Shown piece after piece: positions 50,542 through 59,666 of a stretch of 64,000 nt of DNA. The DNA is from UBA4427 sp045106235 (lineage in GTDB: Bacteria > Myxococcota_A > UBA9160 > UBA4427). Within the stretch, counting starts at the first letter, position 1, and every line of letters starts with the position of its first letter. The translations under genes and the position numbers were made by a program. The notes under the pieces are model-generated. The model was not told the origin of the DNA and searched no databases. It was given only the letters and a program-made list of their open reading frames with translations. The DNA lies in contig JBGCEJ010000016.1 in assembly GCA_045106235.1 (NCBI GenBank), positions 46,136-110,135 on the forward strand, read 5' to 3'.

Positions 50542-53040
50542 ATGGCAGGTGTTCTCAGCGGCCTCAAAATCCTCGACCTCTCCACAGGCATCGCCGGCCC
50601 CATGACGACGATGCTCCTTGTCGACCACGGTGCCGACGTGACGCGCATCGAAGCTCCCGGCACGAATCCGATTCGTGAACAGCTCGGGTACCACGCATGG
50701 AATCGGGGCAAGCGCAGCGCCGTTCTCGACCTCGCCGACGCGGCGGACAAGGCGAGCTTTCTGGCGCTGGCCGCCGAAGCCGATGTGCTAGTCGAGAGCT
50801 TCATGCCCGAAACCGCGAAAAAGCTGGGAATCGACTTCGAGACGCTCTCGCAGACGAACCCCCGCCTGATTTACTGTTCCATTTCTGGCTACGGGCGCGA
50901 CAACCCACACTCCGACCGGCCCGGCTACGACGCTCTCGTCGCCGCAAGATCGGGGCTCCAGTGGGAGCAGAGAGGCCGCGTCGGCGGCTCCGCGCCGCAC
51001 CTCTCGGGCAAGCCCCCTCTCTTCCCCGATTTCGAGGTGGCCCAGGATCGACAGCAAGGTGCGCCTAGAAATGGGCCCCTCTTCCCCGCATCGCGATTCC
51101 CAAGCCTCGGTGCCGCATACGCCGCGACCACCGCGATTAGCGCCGCGCTCCGAGCGCGAGAGCAGACCGGGCGAGGACAATTTGTAGAGACATCGCTGCT
51201 TCGCGGTGCACTCGCTGCGGGCGTGCTCTCCTTCGCGATGGTCGAGAATCTCGAAGCCGAAAACCTGATGTCCTGGGTCGGAGACAGCCGCGCTCCGAAA
51301 GGTCTCTTCGAGTGCTCCGACGGACGCTGGGTGCATGCATGGCCGCCTAACCCGCGCTTCCTCCTGACCGCCGCCGAGGGGGACACCCTGAACGCGACGC
51401 CCGACCTCACGGTCCGCGAGGATCCCGAGCGGATCGGACTCGGTCCGGAAGAGATCTTCGTCCTCGACCATTACTGGGAGCCGATGGCCGCGGCCGTCAA
51501 GAAGTTCACAGCAGACGAATGGACGGAAGCCGGTGCTATTGCCGGCGTCTGCATCCAGAAGGTGCGCTCGCCCGAAGAAGCCCTCACGGACCCCCTGCTC
51601 CTCGCTGACGGCATCGTCGCCGAACTCGATGATCCCGAGCTCGGAAAAATTCGAACCGCCGGCGTGCTTTATAACCTTGAAACCTCGCCGGGCGAAATTC
51701 GCGGCCCCGCGCCGCGCCTTGGGGAGCATACGGACGCCGTAAAGGCAGAAGCCAAAAAGGCCAAGCCTCAGGAAGCGACGGACACGGGAAAGACCCTCTC
51801 CAAGGGACCCCTCGACGGGATTCGCGTCCTCGACTTCGGACTCGCTGTAGCAGGCCCTTATGCCGGCCAGCTCCTTTCGGATCTCGGCGCCGAGGTCATC
51901 AAGGTCAACGCACTCCACGACTGGTACTGGCATAGCAGTCAGCTCGCAATGGCCTGCAACCGCGGAAAACGCAGCATCGCAATCAACCTCAAGCATGAGA
52001 AGGCGCCAGAAGTCATCGAACGCCTCCTCGCCTCGGCGGACGTTGTCCTGCATAACATGCGATACAAAGCTGCGATCAAGCTGGGCATCGACTACGACTC
52101 GATCAAAGAGCGCCATCCGCAGATCGTCTATTGCCATACGCGCGGTTTTGAACGCGGCCCCCGGGTCGATCTTCCGGGCAATGACCAAACCGGCGCATGT
52201 CTCGCCGGAGTAGAATGGGAGGACGGCGGCTGCGAGCGCGGCGGACGGCCGCTTTGGTCGCTCACGAGCATGGGCGATACGGGAAACGGGTTTCTCGCGG
52301 CCATCGCCATAAGCCAGGCACTTTTCGAGCGTGAGAAGACGGGTAAGGGCCAATGGTGCGAAACAGCGATCGTGAATGCGCAGCTCTATAACTCAAGCCA
52401 TGCCATCGCCCGCCCGGACGGAACGCCGATTGAGCGCCCCCTCCTCGATGCGATGCAGACGGGCTTCTCCGCGGGCGTTCGACTCTACCCCACCGCAGAC
52501 GAATGGCTCTGCCTCTCTCTCGTCACCGATGAACATTGGCAGGCACTCGGCAACGCGCTCGGACTCGATGAGCTCGCTGCGGGCGGCCGCTTTGCGACCC
52601 ATTCGGCGCGGCGGGATCACGATGACGATGTAGCCAAACTACTTGAGCATGCCTTCGCGACCGCGGGGGCCGACGCCTGGTTCGCGAAGCTCGACGCTGC
52701 GGGTGTGCCCTGCGAAATTTCTGCGGAAGATGCCAGCCGAAAGCTCTGGGCCGAACAACAGATGCTCGATGAGGAGTACATCTCGAAGTATCCCCATCCG
52801 ATGGCCGGCGAAATGGGACAGCCCGGACTCGCCTTCCAATTCTCGGACACGCGAACGTCGGTACAAGGACCGCCCATGCTGGTCGGAGAGCATACGCGCG
52901 ACATCCTCTCGGATCTCGGCTTCAGCGAAAACGAAGCGCAGCAGTTCTTCGATGAAGGCGCCGTGGGCGACCAGACGGTCTACCCCGCACTCGCGAAACC
53001 CGGCGGCAAGGTCGCTGCTTCTCCCTGGGATCCCAGCTGA
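50542..53040 (+). CDS. Double-domain class III (CaiB/BaiF) CoA-transferase-like protein
   Basis: 832 residues made of two consecutive class III CoA-transferase domains, about 5-400 and 425-820, each opening with ILDLSTGIAGPMTT or VLDFGLAVAGPYAG. In family members the catalytic Asp lies in a V-D/E-x-S-M-x-D pattern after GKGQ. Here the first domain reads GRGQFVETSLLRG and the second GKGQWCETAIVNA, so Arg and Asn stand where Asp is expected (alignment by eye). AGGAG lies six to eight bases before the ATG. It probably handles acyl-CoA from a sterol or terpenoid-like substrate, but transferase activity is doubtful. Confidence 0.85.
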   Translation: MAGVLSGLKILDLSTGIAGPMTTMLLVDHGADVTRIEAPGTNPIREQLGYHAWNRGKRSAVLDLADAADKASFLALAAEADVLVESFMPETAKKLGIDFETLSQTNPRLIYCSISGYGRDNPHSDRPGYDALVAARSGLQWEQRGRVGGSAPHLSGKPPLFPDFEVAQDRQQGAPRNGPLFPASRFPSLGAAYAATTAISAALRAREQTGRGQFVETSLLRGALAAGVLSFAMVENLEAENLMSWVGDSRAPKGLFECSDGRWVHAWPPNPRFLLTAAEGDTLNATPDLTVREDPERIGLGPEEIFVLDHYWEPMAAAVKKFTADEWTEAGAIAGVCIQKVRSPEEALTDPLLLADGIVAELDDPELGKIRTAGVLYNLETSPGEIRGPAPRLGEHTDAVKAEAKKAKPQEATDTGKTLSKGPLDGIRVLDFGLAVAGPYAGQLLSDLGAEVIKVNALHDWYWHSSQLAMACNRGKRSIAINLKHEKAPEVIERLLASADVVLHNMRYKAAIKLGIDYDSIKERHPQIVYCHTRGFERGPRVDLPGNDQTGACLAGVEWEDGGCERGGRPLWSLTSMGDTGNGFLAAIAISQALFEREKTGKGQWCETAIVNAQLYNSSHAIARPDGTPIERPLLDAMQTGFSAGVRLYPTADEWLCLSLVTDEHWQALGNALGLDELAAGGRFATHSARRDHDDDVAKLLEHAFATAGADAWFAKLDAAGVPCEISAEDASRKLWAEQQMLDEEYISKYPHPMAGEMGQPGLAFQFSDTRTSVQGPPMLVGEHTRDILSDLGFSENEAQQFFDEGAVGDQTVYPALAKPGGKVAASPWDPS

Positions 53041-53054
53041 GCGAAGGAAGGTCG

Positions 53055-53522
53055 ATGTCGAGCAACGAATCCGGAAAACAAGGGAGCGCCCCCGCGCAGC
53101 CGGTTTGGGAACGCCCCCAGCCCATGCCTTCACGCGATAGTGCCTTTTACTGGGAGGGGGCTGAGCGCGGCGAGTTCCTCGGCCAGCGCTGTGCCGAGTG
53201 CAAGATCTTTCGCCATCCGCCGCGCCCCATGTGCCCGGATTGCCAATGTCTCGAGTGGGAGGCGACGCCCCTATCTGGCCGCGGCGTCATTCACGCTTGG
53301 ATGCAGCCGGTCCATCCGAAAATGCCGATGTTCGAAGATCCCCTGATCTGCATCCTCGTCGACCTTGAGGAAGGCATCCGAATTTTCTCGAACCTCTACG
53401 AATGCGAGGTTTCGGAAGTGAAGAACGGGATGCCCGTTGAAGTCTTCTTTGCCCCAACCGCGGGTGGAAAAGCCGTCCCCGTCTTCCGGCCAGCGAATCC
53501 GACCGAAAAGGAGAACGCCTGA
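53055..53522 (+). CDS. Zn-ribbon/OB-fold (DUF35) acyl-CoA-associated protein
   Basis: 155 residues. A rubredoxin-like Zn ribbon is formed by CAEC and CPDC around residues 40-60, followed by an OB-fold (GRGVIHAWMQPVHP, ICILVDLEEGIRIFSN). DUF35 proteins partner thiolase-like or hydratase proteins in degradation of steroid side chains and other CoA thioesters. It lies 14 bases after the CoA-transferase and its stop overlaps the start of the thiolase-like gene (TGATG), which strongly suggests a complex with the latter. Confidence 0.9.
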   Translation: MSSNESGKQGSAPAQPVWERPQPMPSRDSAFYWEGAERGEFLGQRCAECKIFRHPPRPMCPDCQCLEWEATPLSGRGVIHAWMQPVHPKMPMFEDPLICILVDLEEGIRIFSNLYECEVSEVKNGMPVEVFFAPTAGGKAVPVFRPANPTEKENA

Positions 53523-54694
53523 TGTCGAGCGCGCGTGCAGGCAGCAAAGCCGTCATCGCCGGAATCGGCCAAACGGATTTCTCTAAAAACTCAGGTCGCA
53601 GCGAACTTCATCTCGCCTGCGAAGCCATCAAACTGGCCCTCGACGATGCCGGCCTCACCCCCGCCGATGTCGACGGCATGTCGACTTTCACGATCGACAA
53701 TAATGAAGACGTCGACATCGTCCGGTCGATGGGAATCAAGAACCTCCGCTTCTCCTCCCGCGCCCCCCATGGCGGCGGCGGCTCGATGGCCACGATCGCG
53801 CATGGCATGGCCGCGGTCGAAGCCGGGCTCTCGGATACCTTCGTTTGCTTCCGCGCCATGAATGAACGGTCGGAAGCAAGGTTTGGCACGGCCCACATGG
53901 CGCCGAATTCGAATAGCACGGGTTCTGGATCCGGCTTCCTTGAATGGAGCATGCCCTTTGGCGCGATGACCCCCGCGGCGTGGACCGGCGTCCAGGCCCA
54001 GCGCTACATGGAACGCTACGGACTGACGAACGCAGATTTCGCGCCCATCTCCGTTCAGCTTCGAAAGAACGCCGCGACGAATCCGCTTGCTTGGTTCTAC
54101 GAGAAGCCGATCACCCTCGAAGATCATCAGAATTCGCGCTGGATCGTCGACCCGATCTTTCGCCTACTCGACTGCTGCCAAGAAAGTGATGGCGGTGTTG
54201 CGCTCGTCATCACCACTGAGGAGCGCGCTCGGGATTTGCGTCAAAAACCTGCGCGGATCAGTCATGCGACCCAGGCCGTCCCCTTCGAAACCGAGACGGT
54301 CACGAATTTTTATCATCAAGACCTCACCGTCTTCGATAGCGGCGTGCACTGCGGCCAGGAACTCTTCGGTCGCACGGGTCTCAAGCCCAGCGACATCCAG
54401 GTCGGCATGCTCTACGACCATTTCACGATCGCGGTCTTCTGGCATCTCGAGGCCATGGGCTTCTGTAAGCCCGGCGAAGCCGCCGATTTTGTGAAGGATG
54501 GGCATCTCGCCCTCGACGGCACGATCCCGCTCAGCCCCAACGGCGGACTGATCGGCGAGGCCTATATCCACGGCATGAATCTCGCGACCGAAGCCGTGCG
54601 TCAAATTCGCGGGACGGCGACGAACCAAGTCAAGGACGTCGAAAACGTTCTGCTCTCCGCAGGGATGAGCGGCGCCATCCTGAGCGCCTGTTAG
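53522..54694 (+). CDS. Thiolase-like lipid-transfer protein (SCP-x/Ltp2 type)
   Basis: 390 residues with a thiolase fold: KAVIAGIGQTDFSKNSGRSE at the start, a central HGGGGSMATIAHGMAAVE and a late NGGLIGEAYIHGMN with the catalytic-type His. The nucleophilic Cys of true thiolases (in SxxC or NVEGGAC-like patterns) is not evident, as RAPHGGGGS stands there. This fits non-thiolytic Ltp-like members that act as retro-aldolases with a DUF35 partner. Translationally coupled to the DUF35 gene. The stop overlaps the convergent MFS stop by three bases. Confidence 0.86.
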   Translation: MSSARAGSKAVIAGIGQTDFSKNSGRSELHLACEAIKLALDDAGLTPADVDGMSTFTIDNNEDVDIVRSMGIKNLRFSSRAPHGGGGSMATIAHGMAAVEAGLSDTFVCFRAMNERSEARFGTAHMAPNSNSTGSGSGFLEWSMPFGAMTPAAWTGVQAQRYMERYGLTNADFAPISVQLRKNAATNPLAWFYEKPITLEDHQNSRWIVDPIFRLLDCCQESDGGVALVITTEERARDLRQKPARISHATQAVPFETETVTNFYHQDLTVFDSGVHCGQELFGRTGLKPSDIQVGMLYDHFTIAVFWHLEAMGFCKPGEAADFVKDGHLALDGTIPLSPNGGLIGEAYIHGMNLATEAVRQIRGTATNQVKDVENVLLSAGMSGAILSAC

Positions 54695-55983
54695 GCGGCC
54701 CTTGAAACGCGGAGATCCTCGCGGTAGGTCCGCGCGGAGAGCCAGTAATGAAGGCAGCTCCACAAGAGCACGATATTCATCCCAGCGAGCGCATACCGAA
54801 GCGCCCCCTCCCCGCCAAGGATATCACTCAACACCCCGGCCAAGGGCGGGCCAAAGCCGTAGCCAAACAGATTCATCGAAAAGAGCATGATGGCCGCACT
54901 CATGGCCCGCATCCGCGGCTTCGCAAGCGATTGCGAAACGGCATGAACGGCCCCGGCATACATGTAGCTCCCGATCACGCCGAGAGAGAGCGCCACCACC
55001 GCAAGGGTGGCCGACTCCGTGATGTAGGCGAAGACCGAAAACGGAATCGAGGCGATCGCGCCGAGACCGAGGGACCAGATATACCAGCGCGCATCCCGGG
55101 GGCCGAGTCGGTCGCCGATCCATCCGCCCATATACGTCCCGAACGTGCCAAAGACTGCATTCAATAGGCCAATTGCCCAGCCCGCCTGGGCGCCCGTCAG
55201 CCCATGCACTCGTGTGAGAAACGCAAAGTTAAAAGTCACCTGCGCCGAAAGCGTCAGAGTATGAAGCGAAGCCGCGATCAAGATATGGCGCATCGCCGGC
55301 AGACTCCACAAGAAGCGCAGCACCTGACTAATCGGCTCCACCTCGTCCGAGTCGCTCTGACCATCCCAGCTGCCGCGGGCCGGCTCCTTCAAAACGAAAT
55401 AGGTCACGAGCGCCAGCAGAAGCCCAGGCGCGCCGAATACGAAGAAGACCTGCCGCCAGGGCAAGACATCGCTGAGCGTGCCGCCCACGACGGAGCCCAC
55501 AAAAATGCCGATCGGCACGCCGAGCTGATAGGTCGCAAGCGATCGCGCGCGATGACTCGGAGGGAAATAATCCGAGATCAAGGACTGCGCCGCCGGGGCA
55601 CATCCCGCCTCGCCTACGCCAACCCCCACTCGCGCGAGCAGAAGCTGAACGAAGTTCTGGGCGAAACCGCAGACCGCAGTCATCCCGCTCCACAGCGTGA
55701 GCGAAACCACGATCAGCTTTCGCCGATTCCCCCGGTCCGCCAGCCGCGCGATCGGCAAACCCGCGAAGGTGTAAAAGAGCGCGAAGGCCAGCCCGACCAA
55801 CAAGCCGATCTGAGTATCCGAAAGCCCGAGGTCCTCGCGCACCGGCTCGACCAATACGCTCATGATCTGGCGATCGACCTGATTCATCACGTTCACGCCG
55901 ACCAGCATGAAAAGCGCGACGGTCGCGAGGCGCTTGCGCTCGCCCGTAAAATCCAGCTCAGGCTCGGGGTCTAGATCCGACAT
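54691..55983 (-). CDS. MFS transporter (spinster-like)
   Basis: 430 residues, twelve membrane segments, with motif A as GLPIARLADRGNRRKLIVVS and the AGEAGCAPAAQSLISDYFPP helix of the spinster/aromatic-acid branch. It starts three bases after the acyl-CoA dehydrogenase stop, so it shares that message. It may import the branched acid or precursor that the dehydrogenase cluster degrades (inference). Its stop overlaps the thiolase-like gene in a convergent arrangement. Confidence 0.86.
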   Translation of the reverse strand: MSDLDPEPELDFTGERKRLATVALFMLVGVNVMNQVDRQIMSVLVEPVREDLGLSDTQIGLLVGLAFALFYTFAGLPIARLADRGNRRKLIVVSLTLWSGMTAVCGFAQNFVQLLLARVGVGVGEAGCAPAAQSLISDYFPPSHRARSLATYQLGVPIGIFVGSVVGGTLSDVLPWRQVFFVFGAPGLLLALVTYFVLKEPARGSWDGQSDSDEVEPISQVLRFLWSLPAMRHILIAASLHTLTLSAQVTFNFAFLTRVHGLTGAQAGWAIGLLNAVFGTFGTYMGGWIGDRLGPRDARWYIWSLGLGAIASIPFSVFAYITESATLAVVALSLGVIGSYMYAGAVHAVSQSLAKPRMRAMSAAIMLFSMNLFGYGFGPPLAGVLSDILGGEGALRYALAGMNIVLLWSCLHYWLSARTYREDLRVSRAA

Positions 55984-55986
55984 TGA

Positions 55987-57159
55987 TCAGGCATTCAGGA
56001 GCTCCTGCGCGATGATCATCTTCCGGACTTCCGTTGTCCCGGCGCCAATCTCGAGCAATTTGATCCCCCGATAAAGCCGGTTGATCTCCGTCTCCCAAAT
56101 ATAAGCCACCCCGCCATGCACTTGCGAGGCATGATCGAGAACCTTGTTCAGCGAATCGGCGCAGTACATGATCGAAGCCGCGGACAGCCTATGCGCCTCA
56201 CCCCGGCCGCCCTCCCCTGGCGCGAGATCATTCAGCGACGCCAGCACGTGGTAATTGTAGATCTTCATCGTATCCACGAGCACCGACATTTCCGCCAGCC
56301 GCGACTGGATCATCTGAAAATTCGCGATGGGCTCACCGAATTGCTTGCGCTCTTTCGCATGCGCAATCGAAAGATCAAGCGCTCGCTCCGCCATCCCCAC
56401 GCAGATTGGCGCAATGACGGCGCGCTCCAGGTCGAGGCCGCTCATCACGCATTTCACGCCCTCGTTCACCTTGCCCACGACGTTGGCCGCAGGCACCCGG
56501 CAATCGTCGAAAGCCAACTCCGCCGTCTGCGATCCCCGAAAGCCCATCTTGATCATCTTCTGGGCCACCGTACAGCCTGGATTATCCATCTCGACGATGA
56601 AGGCCGTAATTCCGTGCGCCCCGCGGTCGCGATCCGTCTTCGCGTATAGCAGGCAGATATCCGCAACCGGGCCGTTCGTGATATAGAGCTTGCGCCCGTT
56701 AATGATGTAGTCATCGCCGTCGCGGACCGCGGTCGCTGCCATCGAACCCAGCGCATCGGACCCCGCGCCGGGCTCCGTCAGCCCGAGACAACCAATCAGA
56801 GAGCCATCGTTCAAACCCGGAACGTATTTCTCCACTTGTTCGGGAGACGCATTCCGCAGGATGTTATTCATGCAGAGATTTTCGTGGGCGACCCAAGAAA
56901 GCCCAAGCGCGTAATTCCAGCGCGAAAAGGCCTGCAGCACGAGACCACTCGCAAAGAGATCGAGCCCCGCACCCCCGAGCTCCGGCGGCACCGTAATCCC
57001 CAAATAGCCCGCCTCACCCAGCGCGCGAAATTCCGCGTCCGGCCACCACTCCTCGTCGTCCATCCGGCGCGCGAGCGGCGCTAATTGCTCGCGCCCATAT
57101 TGGTCGGCAGCCTCGAGAATGGCCTGCTGGTCTTCGCTCAAACTAAATGCCGTGGACAT
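55987..57159 (-). CDS. Acyl-CoA dehydrogenase, isovaleryl-CoA dehydrogenase-like
   Basis: 390 residues with AAGGAGGT just before the ATG. The acyl-CoA dehydrogenase FAD pattern is complete (LGLTEPGAGSD, YITNGPVADI, GFRGSQT). A Glu at 245 in SGLDLERAVIA is in the position of the catalytic Glu of isovaleryl-CoA dehydrogenase (helix G), not the C-terminal Glu of short-chain enzymes. Together with the divergent carboxylase genes this suggests leucine catabolism (isovaleryl- to methylcrotonyl-CoA). A related branched or terpenoid acyl-CoA remains possible. Confidence 0.9.
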   Translation of the reverse strand: MSTAFSLSEDQQAILEAADQYGREQLAPLARRMDDEEWWPDAEFRALGEAGYLGITVPPELGGAGLDLFASGLVLQAFSRWNYALGLSWVAHENLCMNNILRNASPEQVEKYVPGLNDGSLIGCLGLTEPGAGSDALGSMAATAVRDGDDYIINGRKLYITNGPVADICLLYAKTDRDRGAHGITAFIVEMDNPGCTVAQKMIKMGFRGSQTAELAFDDCRVPAANVVGKVNEGVKCVMSGLDLERAVIAPICVGMAERALDLSIAHAKERKQFGEPIANFQMIQSRLAEMSVLVDTMKIYNYHVLASLNDLAPGEGGRGEAHRLSAASIMYCADSLNKVLDHASQVHGGVAYIWETEINRLYRGIKLLEIGAGTTEVRKMIIAQELLNA

Positions 57160-57323
57160 CGCGACCTCCTTGGTTTCCTACCTCTTCGACCTTTTCGACA
57201 CGTGCTCATCGGTCAATCTTGTGCAGACCCAAGACGACCGGATATCCCCACATCGAGAAAGACTCATTACTACCGCCTATTTTTTCACATCCCGCTGTAA
57301 ATATCTTGACAATAAGCACTTTT

Positions 57324-57344
57324 TTATTGAGTCTTACTCAATAA
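57324..57344. promoter_or_regulatory. Probable TetR operator palindrome
   Basis: Perfect nine-base arms TTATTGAGT and ACTCAATAA with a three-base centre, in the AT-rich 216-base gap between the divergent dehydrogenase gene and tetR, 31 bases before the tetR ATG. TTGACA lies at 57306-57311, 12 bases upstream of the palindrome. No clean -10 was found, so the promoter start is not fixed. Confidence 0.8.
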
Positions 57345-57375
57345 TTTCATCCAACCTCCTCCAAGAGGGCCCGAA

Positions 57376-58128
57376 ATGCCGGCGGCAAGCCGAAAAGAGA
57401 CAAAGCCCCGAAGCGTGCCTCCCGGCGAGCCGCGAAGGCGACGGACCCGGCGCCCCCGTGCCGAGCGCGAGGCCGAGATCCTCGCCTCCGCCCGCGCCGT
57501 CTTCTCTGAGCGCGGCTACGGCGACGCGGCCGTGGCCGAGATCGCCGAACGCTCGGGTGTGGTCGAAGGCACGGTCTACAGCTATTTCGAGACCAAACGG
57601 GCGCTGCTCATCGCGGTCATGAAGAGCTTCTTCGAAGAGCTGATCGCGGATACGGAATCCGGCCTCGCCGCAGTCCGCGGAACCGAGAATCGACTTCGCT
57701 TCGTGATCCGCCGCCATCTCGAGACCTTCACCTCCGACCTAGGGCTTTGCCGAGTGATCATTCGCGAAGCCCGCCCCGACGTCGCCCTCTACGACGAAGC
57801 CATTCTCGACCTCAATCGCCGATACACGGGGATCGGCCTCCGGGTCCTCGAAGAAGGCGTGGCCGGGGGCGACCTTCGCCCGGGCATCGCCCCCAGCGTG
57901 ATCCGAGACCTGATCTACGGAGGGATCGAACACGCCGTGTGGCGATTCCTCTTCAGTGACGGCGAGCTCGAAATGGGACTCCTCGCCGACCAGCTTGCCG
58001 AAGCCGTTTTGGGTGGCATCCTCATCGAAGAAGAGTCGAGCGCCACCGGCTTCGCAAGCGAGCACGCCGCGACGGTCAGCCGACTTGAACGCGCGGTTGA
58101 ACGACTTGAAGCGAAGGTCGGGCTTTGA
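57376..58128 (+). CDS. TetR/AcrR-family transcriptional regulator
   Basis: 250 residues. An Arg-rich tail (about 35 residues) precedes the HTH domain at about 38-85 (REAEILASARAVFSERGYGD, VVEGTVYSYFETKRALLIAV). The C-terminal ligand domain is helical with LAEAVLGGI near the end. TetR proteins bind a palindrome as dimers and release it on binding an acyl-CoA or similar ligand. The palindrome next to this gene lies in the divergent promoter region, so control of the dehydrogenase-MFS unit and of the carboxylase operon that follows by 37 bases is likely. Confidence 0.9.
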   Translation: MPAASRKETKPRSVPPGEPRRRRTRRPRAEREAEILASARAVFSERGYGDAAVAEIAERSGVVEGTVYSYFETKRALLIAVMKSFFEELIADTESGLAAVRGTENRLRFVIRRHLETFTSDLGLCRVIIREARPDVALYDEAILDLNRRYTGIGLRVLEEGVAGGDLRPGIAPSVIRDLIYGGIEHAVWRFLFSDGELEMGLLADQLAEAVLGGILIEEESSATGFASEHAATVSRLERAVERLEAKVGL

Positions 58129-58165
58129 TCCGACGCACGCGACTGAATTGATCCGAAAGAGACCC

Positions 58166-59653
58166 ATGACCTCATCCCTCGCTATTCAGAAAGTCCTCAT
58201 CGCCAACCGAGGCGAGATCGCGGTCCGTGTGGCCCGCACCCTGCGCCGCCTGGGCATCGCCAGCGCCGCGGTCGTCCATGCGGAAGATGCCGAGAGCCCC
58301 GCCGCGAAATCCGTGGATGAAGTCTGTCCGATTCACGGAGAAACCCCCGTCGCTGCCTACCTCGATGCCCAGCAGATCATCGACGCGGCCCAGAACATTG
58401 GCGCAGACGCGATCCACCCCGGCTACGGCTTCCTTGCCGAAAACGCCGAGTTCGCGGAAGCGGTCGAGTCCGCAGGGATTCGGTTCATCGGCCCCACTGC
58501 GGACGCCATCCGCCTCATGGGCGATAAGATCGAGTCGCGCAAATTTGTCCGGGAAGCGGGCTACCCCCTCACGCCCTCGGCGACCGAAGAAGAAGATCCG
58601 GCGAGCTTCATCCAGCGCGCGACGGAGATCGGCTTTCCGCTTCTGATCAAGGCCTCCGCCGGCGGCGGCGGGAAAGGCATGCAGATCGTAAACGCAGCGA
58701 GCGAACTCACCGGCGCAATCGACCTCGCTCGGTCTGAGGCGGAGCGCTATTTCAACGATGGCCGCATCTACGCCGAACGCTACGTCCTCGAACCCAGACA
58801 TATCGAGGTTCAGATCTTGGCGGACCATCACGGCGAGGTGCTTCATCTCGGCGAGCGCGATTGTTCCGTCCAGCGCCGCTTCCAGAAAGTGATTGAAGAA
58901 ACCCCCGCGCCGAATCTTCCGCCTGGCCTGCGCGATGCGATTTGCGAACAGGCCGTCGGCATCGCCCGAGCCGCCGGCTACCGAAACGCGGGGACAGTGG
59001 AGTTCGTCCTCGCGCCGGACGGTGAATTCTATTTCCTCGAAATGAATACCCGCCTCCAAGTCGAACATCCCGTGACCGAAATGGTGACGGGCATCGACCT
59101 GGTCGAAGCCCAAATCCGCGTCGCCGCCGGCGAACCCCTTGGCTTCAACCAGTCGGCAATCAAGTTCTCGGGCGCATCCATCGAATGTCGGCTCTGCGCC
59201 GAAGACGCTGACCAGGAATTTCGTCCCGCCGTCGGCGACCTCCTCCTGGTCCGCCCCCCAGAAGGCGACGGCATCCGGTTTGATGGCGGAATCGAAGAAG
59301 GACAGAGCGTAACGAGCGCCTTTGACCCCATGCTCGCGAAGCTCATCGTCCATGCCGACTCCCGGGACGAGGCCATCGACTTGGCAAGGCGTGCCCTCTC
59401 CGAAACCGTCATCCTGGGATGCACGACCAATACTGCCTACCTCAGCCGCATTCTCGATGAAGACGATTTCCGAGCCGGCCGCGTTGAAACGGGCTTCATT
59501 CCCGCCCATGCCGAGGCGCTCGCCTTGGCACCGCTTTCGGAAACAGAACGACATGCCGTCATCGCAACGGCCGCCCTGGGCGACCGGGATTTCATTGAAC
59601 GCGTGGATGCGGTCCCTGAGCCCTATGCGTCGATCGGCGCATGGAAGAACTAG
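58166..59653 (+). CDS. Acyl-CoA carboxylase biotin carboxylase subunit
   Basis: 495 residues from the ATG at 58166. The biotin carboxylase fold is complete: KVLIANRGEIAVRVARTLRR, the ATP-grasp loop KASAGGGGKGMQIV, EMNTRLQVEHPVTEM with metal/bicarbonate residues and the C-terminal FDGGIEEGQSVTSAFDPMLA. It carboxylates biotin on the carrier protein with ATP and bicarbonate. Here biotin carboxylase and carrier are separate genes, while methylcrotonyl-CoA carboxylases usually fuse them. An antisense frame of nearly equal length is a shadow. The carrier gene follows after 13 bases. Confidence 0.95.
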   Translation: MTSSLAIQKVLIANRGEIAVRVARTLRRLGIASAAVVHAEDAESPAAKSVDEVCPIHGETPVAAYLDAQQIIDAAQNIGADAIHPGYGFLAENAEFAEAVESAGIRFIGPTADAIRLMGDKIESRKFVREAGYPLTPSATEEEDPASFIQRATEIGFPLLIKASAGGGGKGMQIVNAASELTGAIDLARSEAERYFNDGRIYAERYVLEPRHIEVQILADHHGEVLHLGERDCSVQRRFQKVIEETPAPNLPPGLRDAICEQAVGIARAAGYRNAGTVEFVLAPDGEFYFLEMNTRLQVEHPVTEMVTGIDLVEAQIRVAAGEPLGFNQSAIKFSGASIECRLCAEDADQEFRPAVGDLLLVRPPEGDGIRFDGGIEEGQSVTSAFDPMLAKLIVHADSRDEAIDLARRALSETVILGCTTNTAYLSRILDEDDFRAGRVETGFIPAHAEALALAPLSETERHAVIATAALGDRDFIERVDAVPEPYASIGAWKN

Positions 59654-59666
59654 CAAGGAAGAACTC

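Noticed and set aside
50788..52353. A 521-residue leftward open frame opposite the CoA-transferase
   Set aside because: Antisense shadow of a long GC-rich gene; no ribosome site and no motif.
58172..59656. A 494-residue leftward open frame opposite biotin carboxylase
   Set aside because: Antisense shadow; the sense frame has complete carboxylase motifs.
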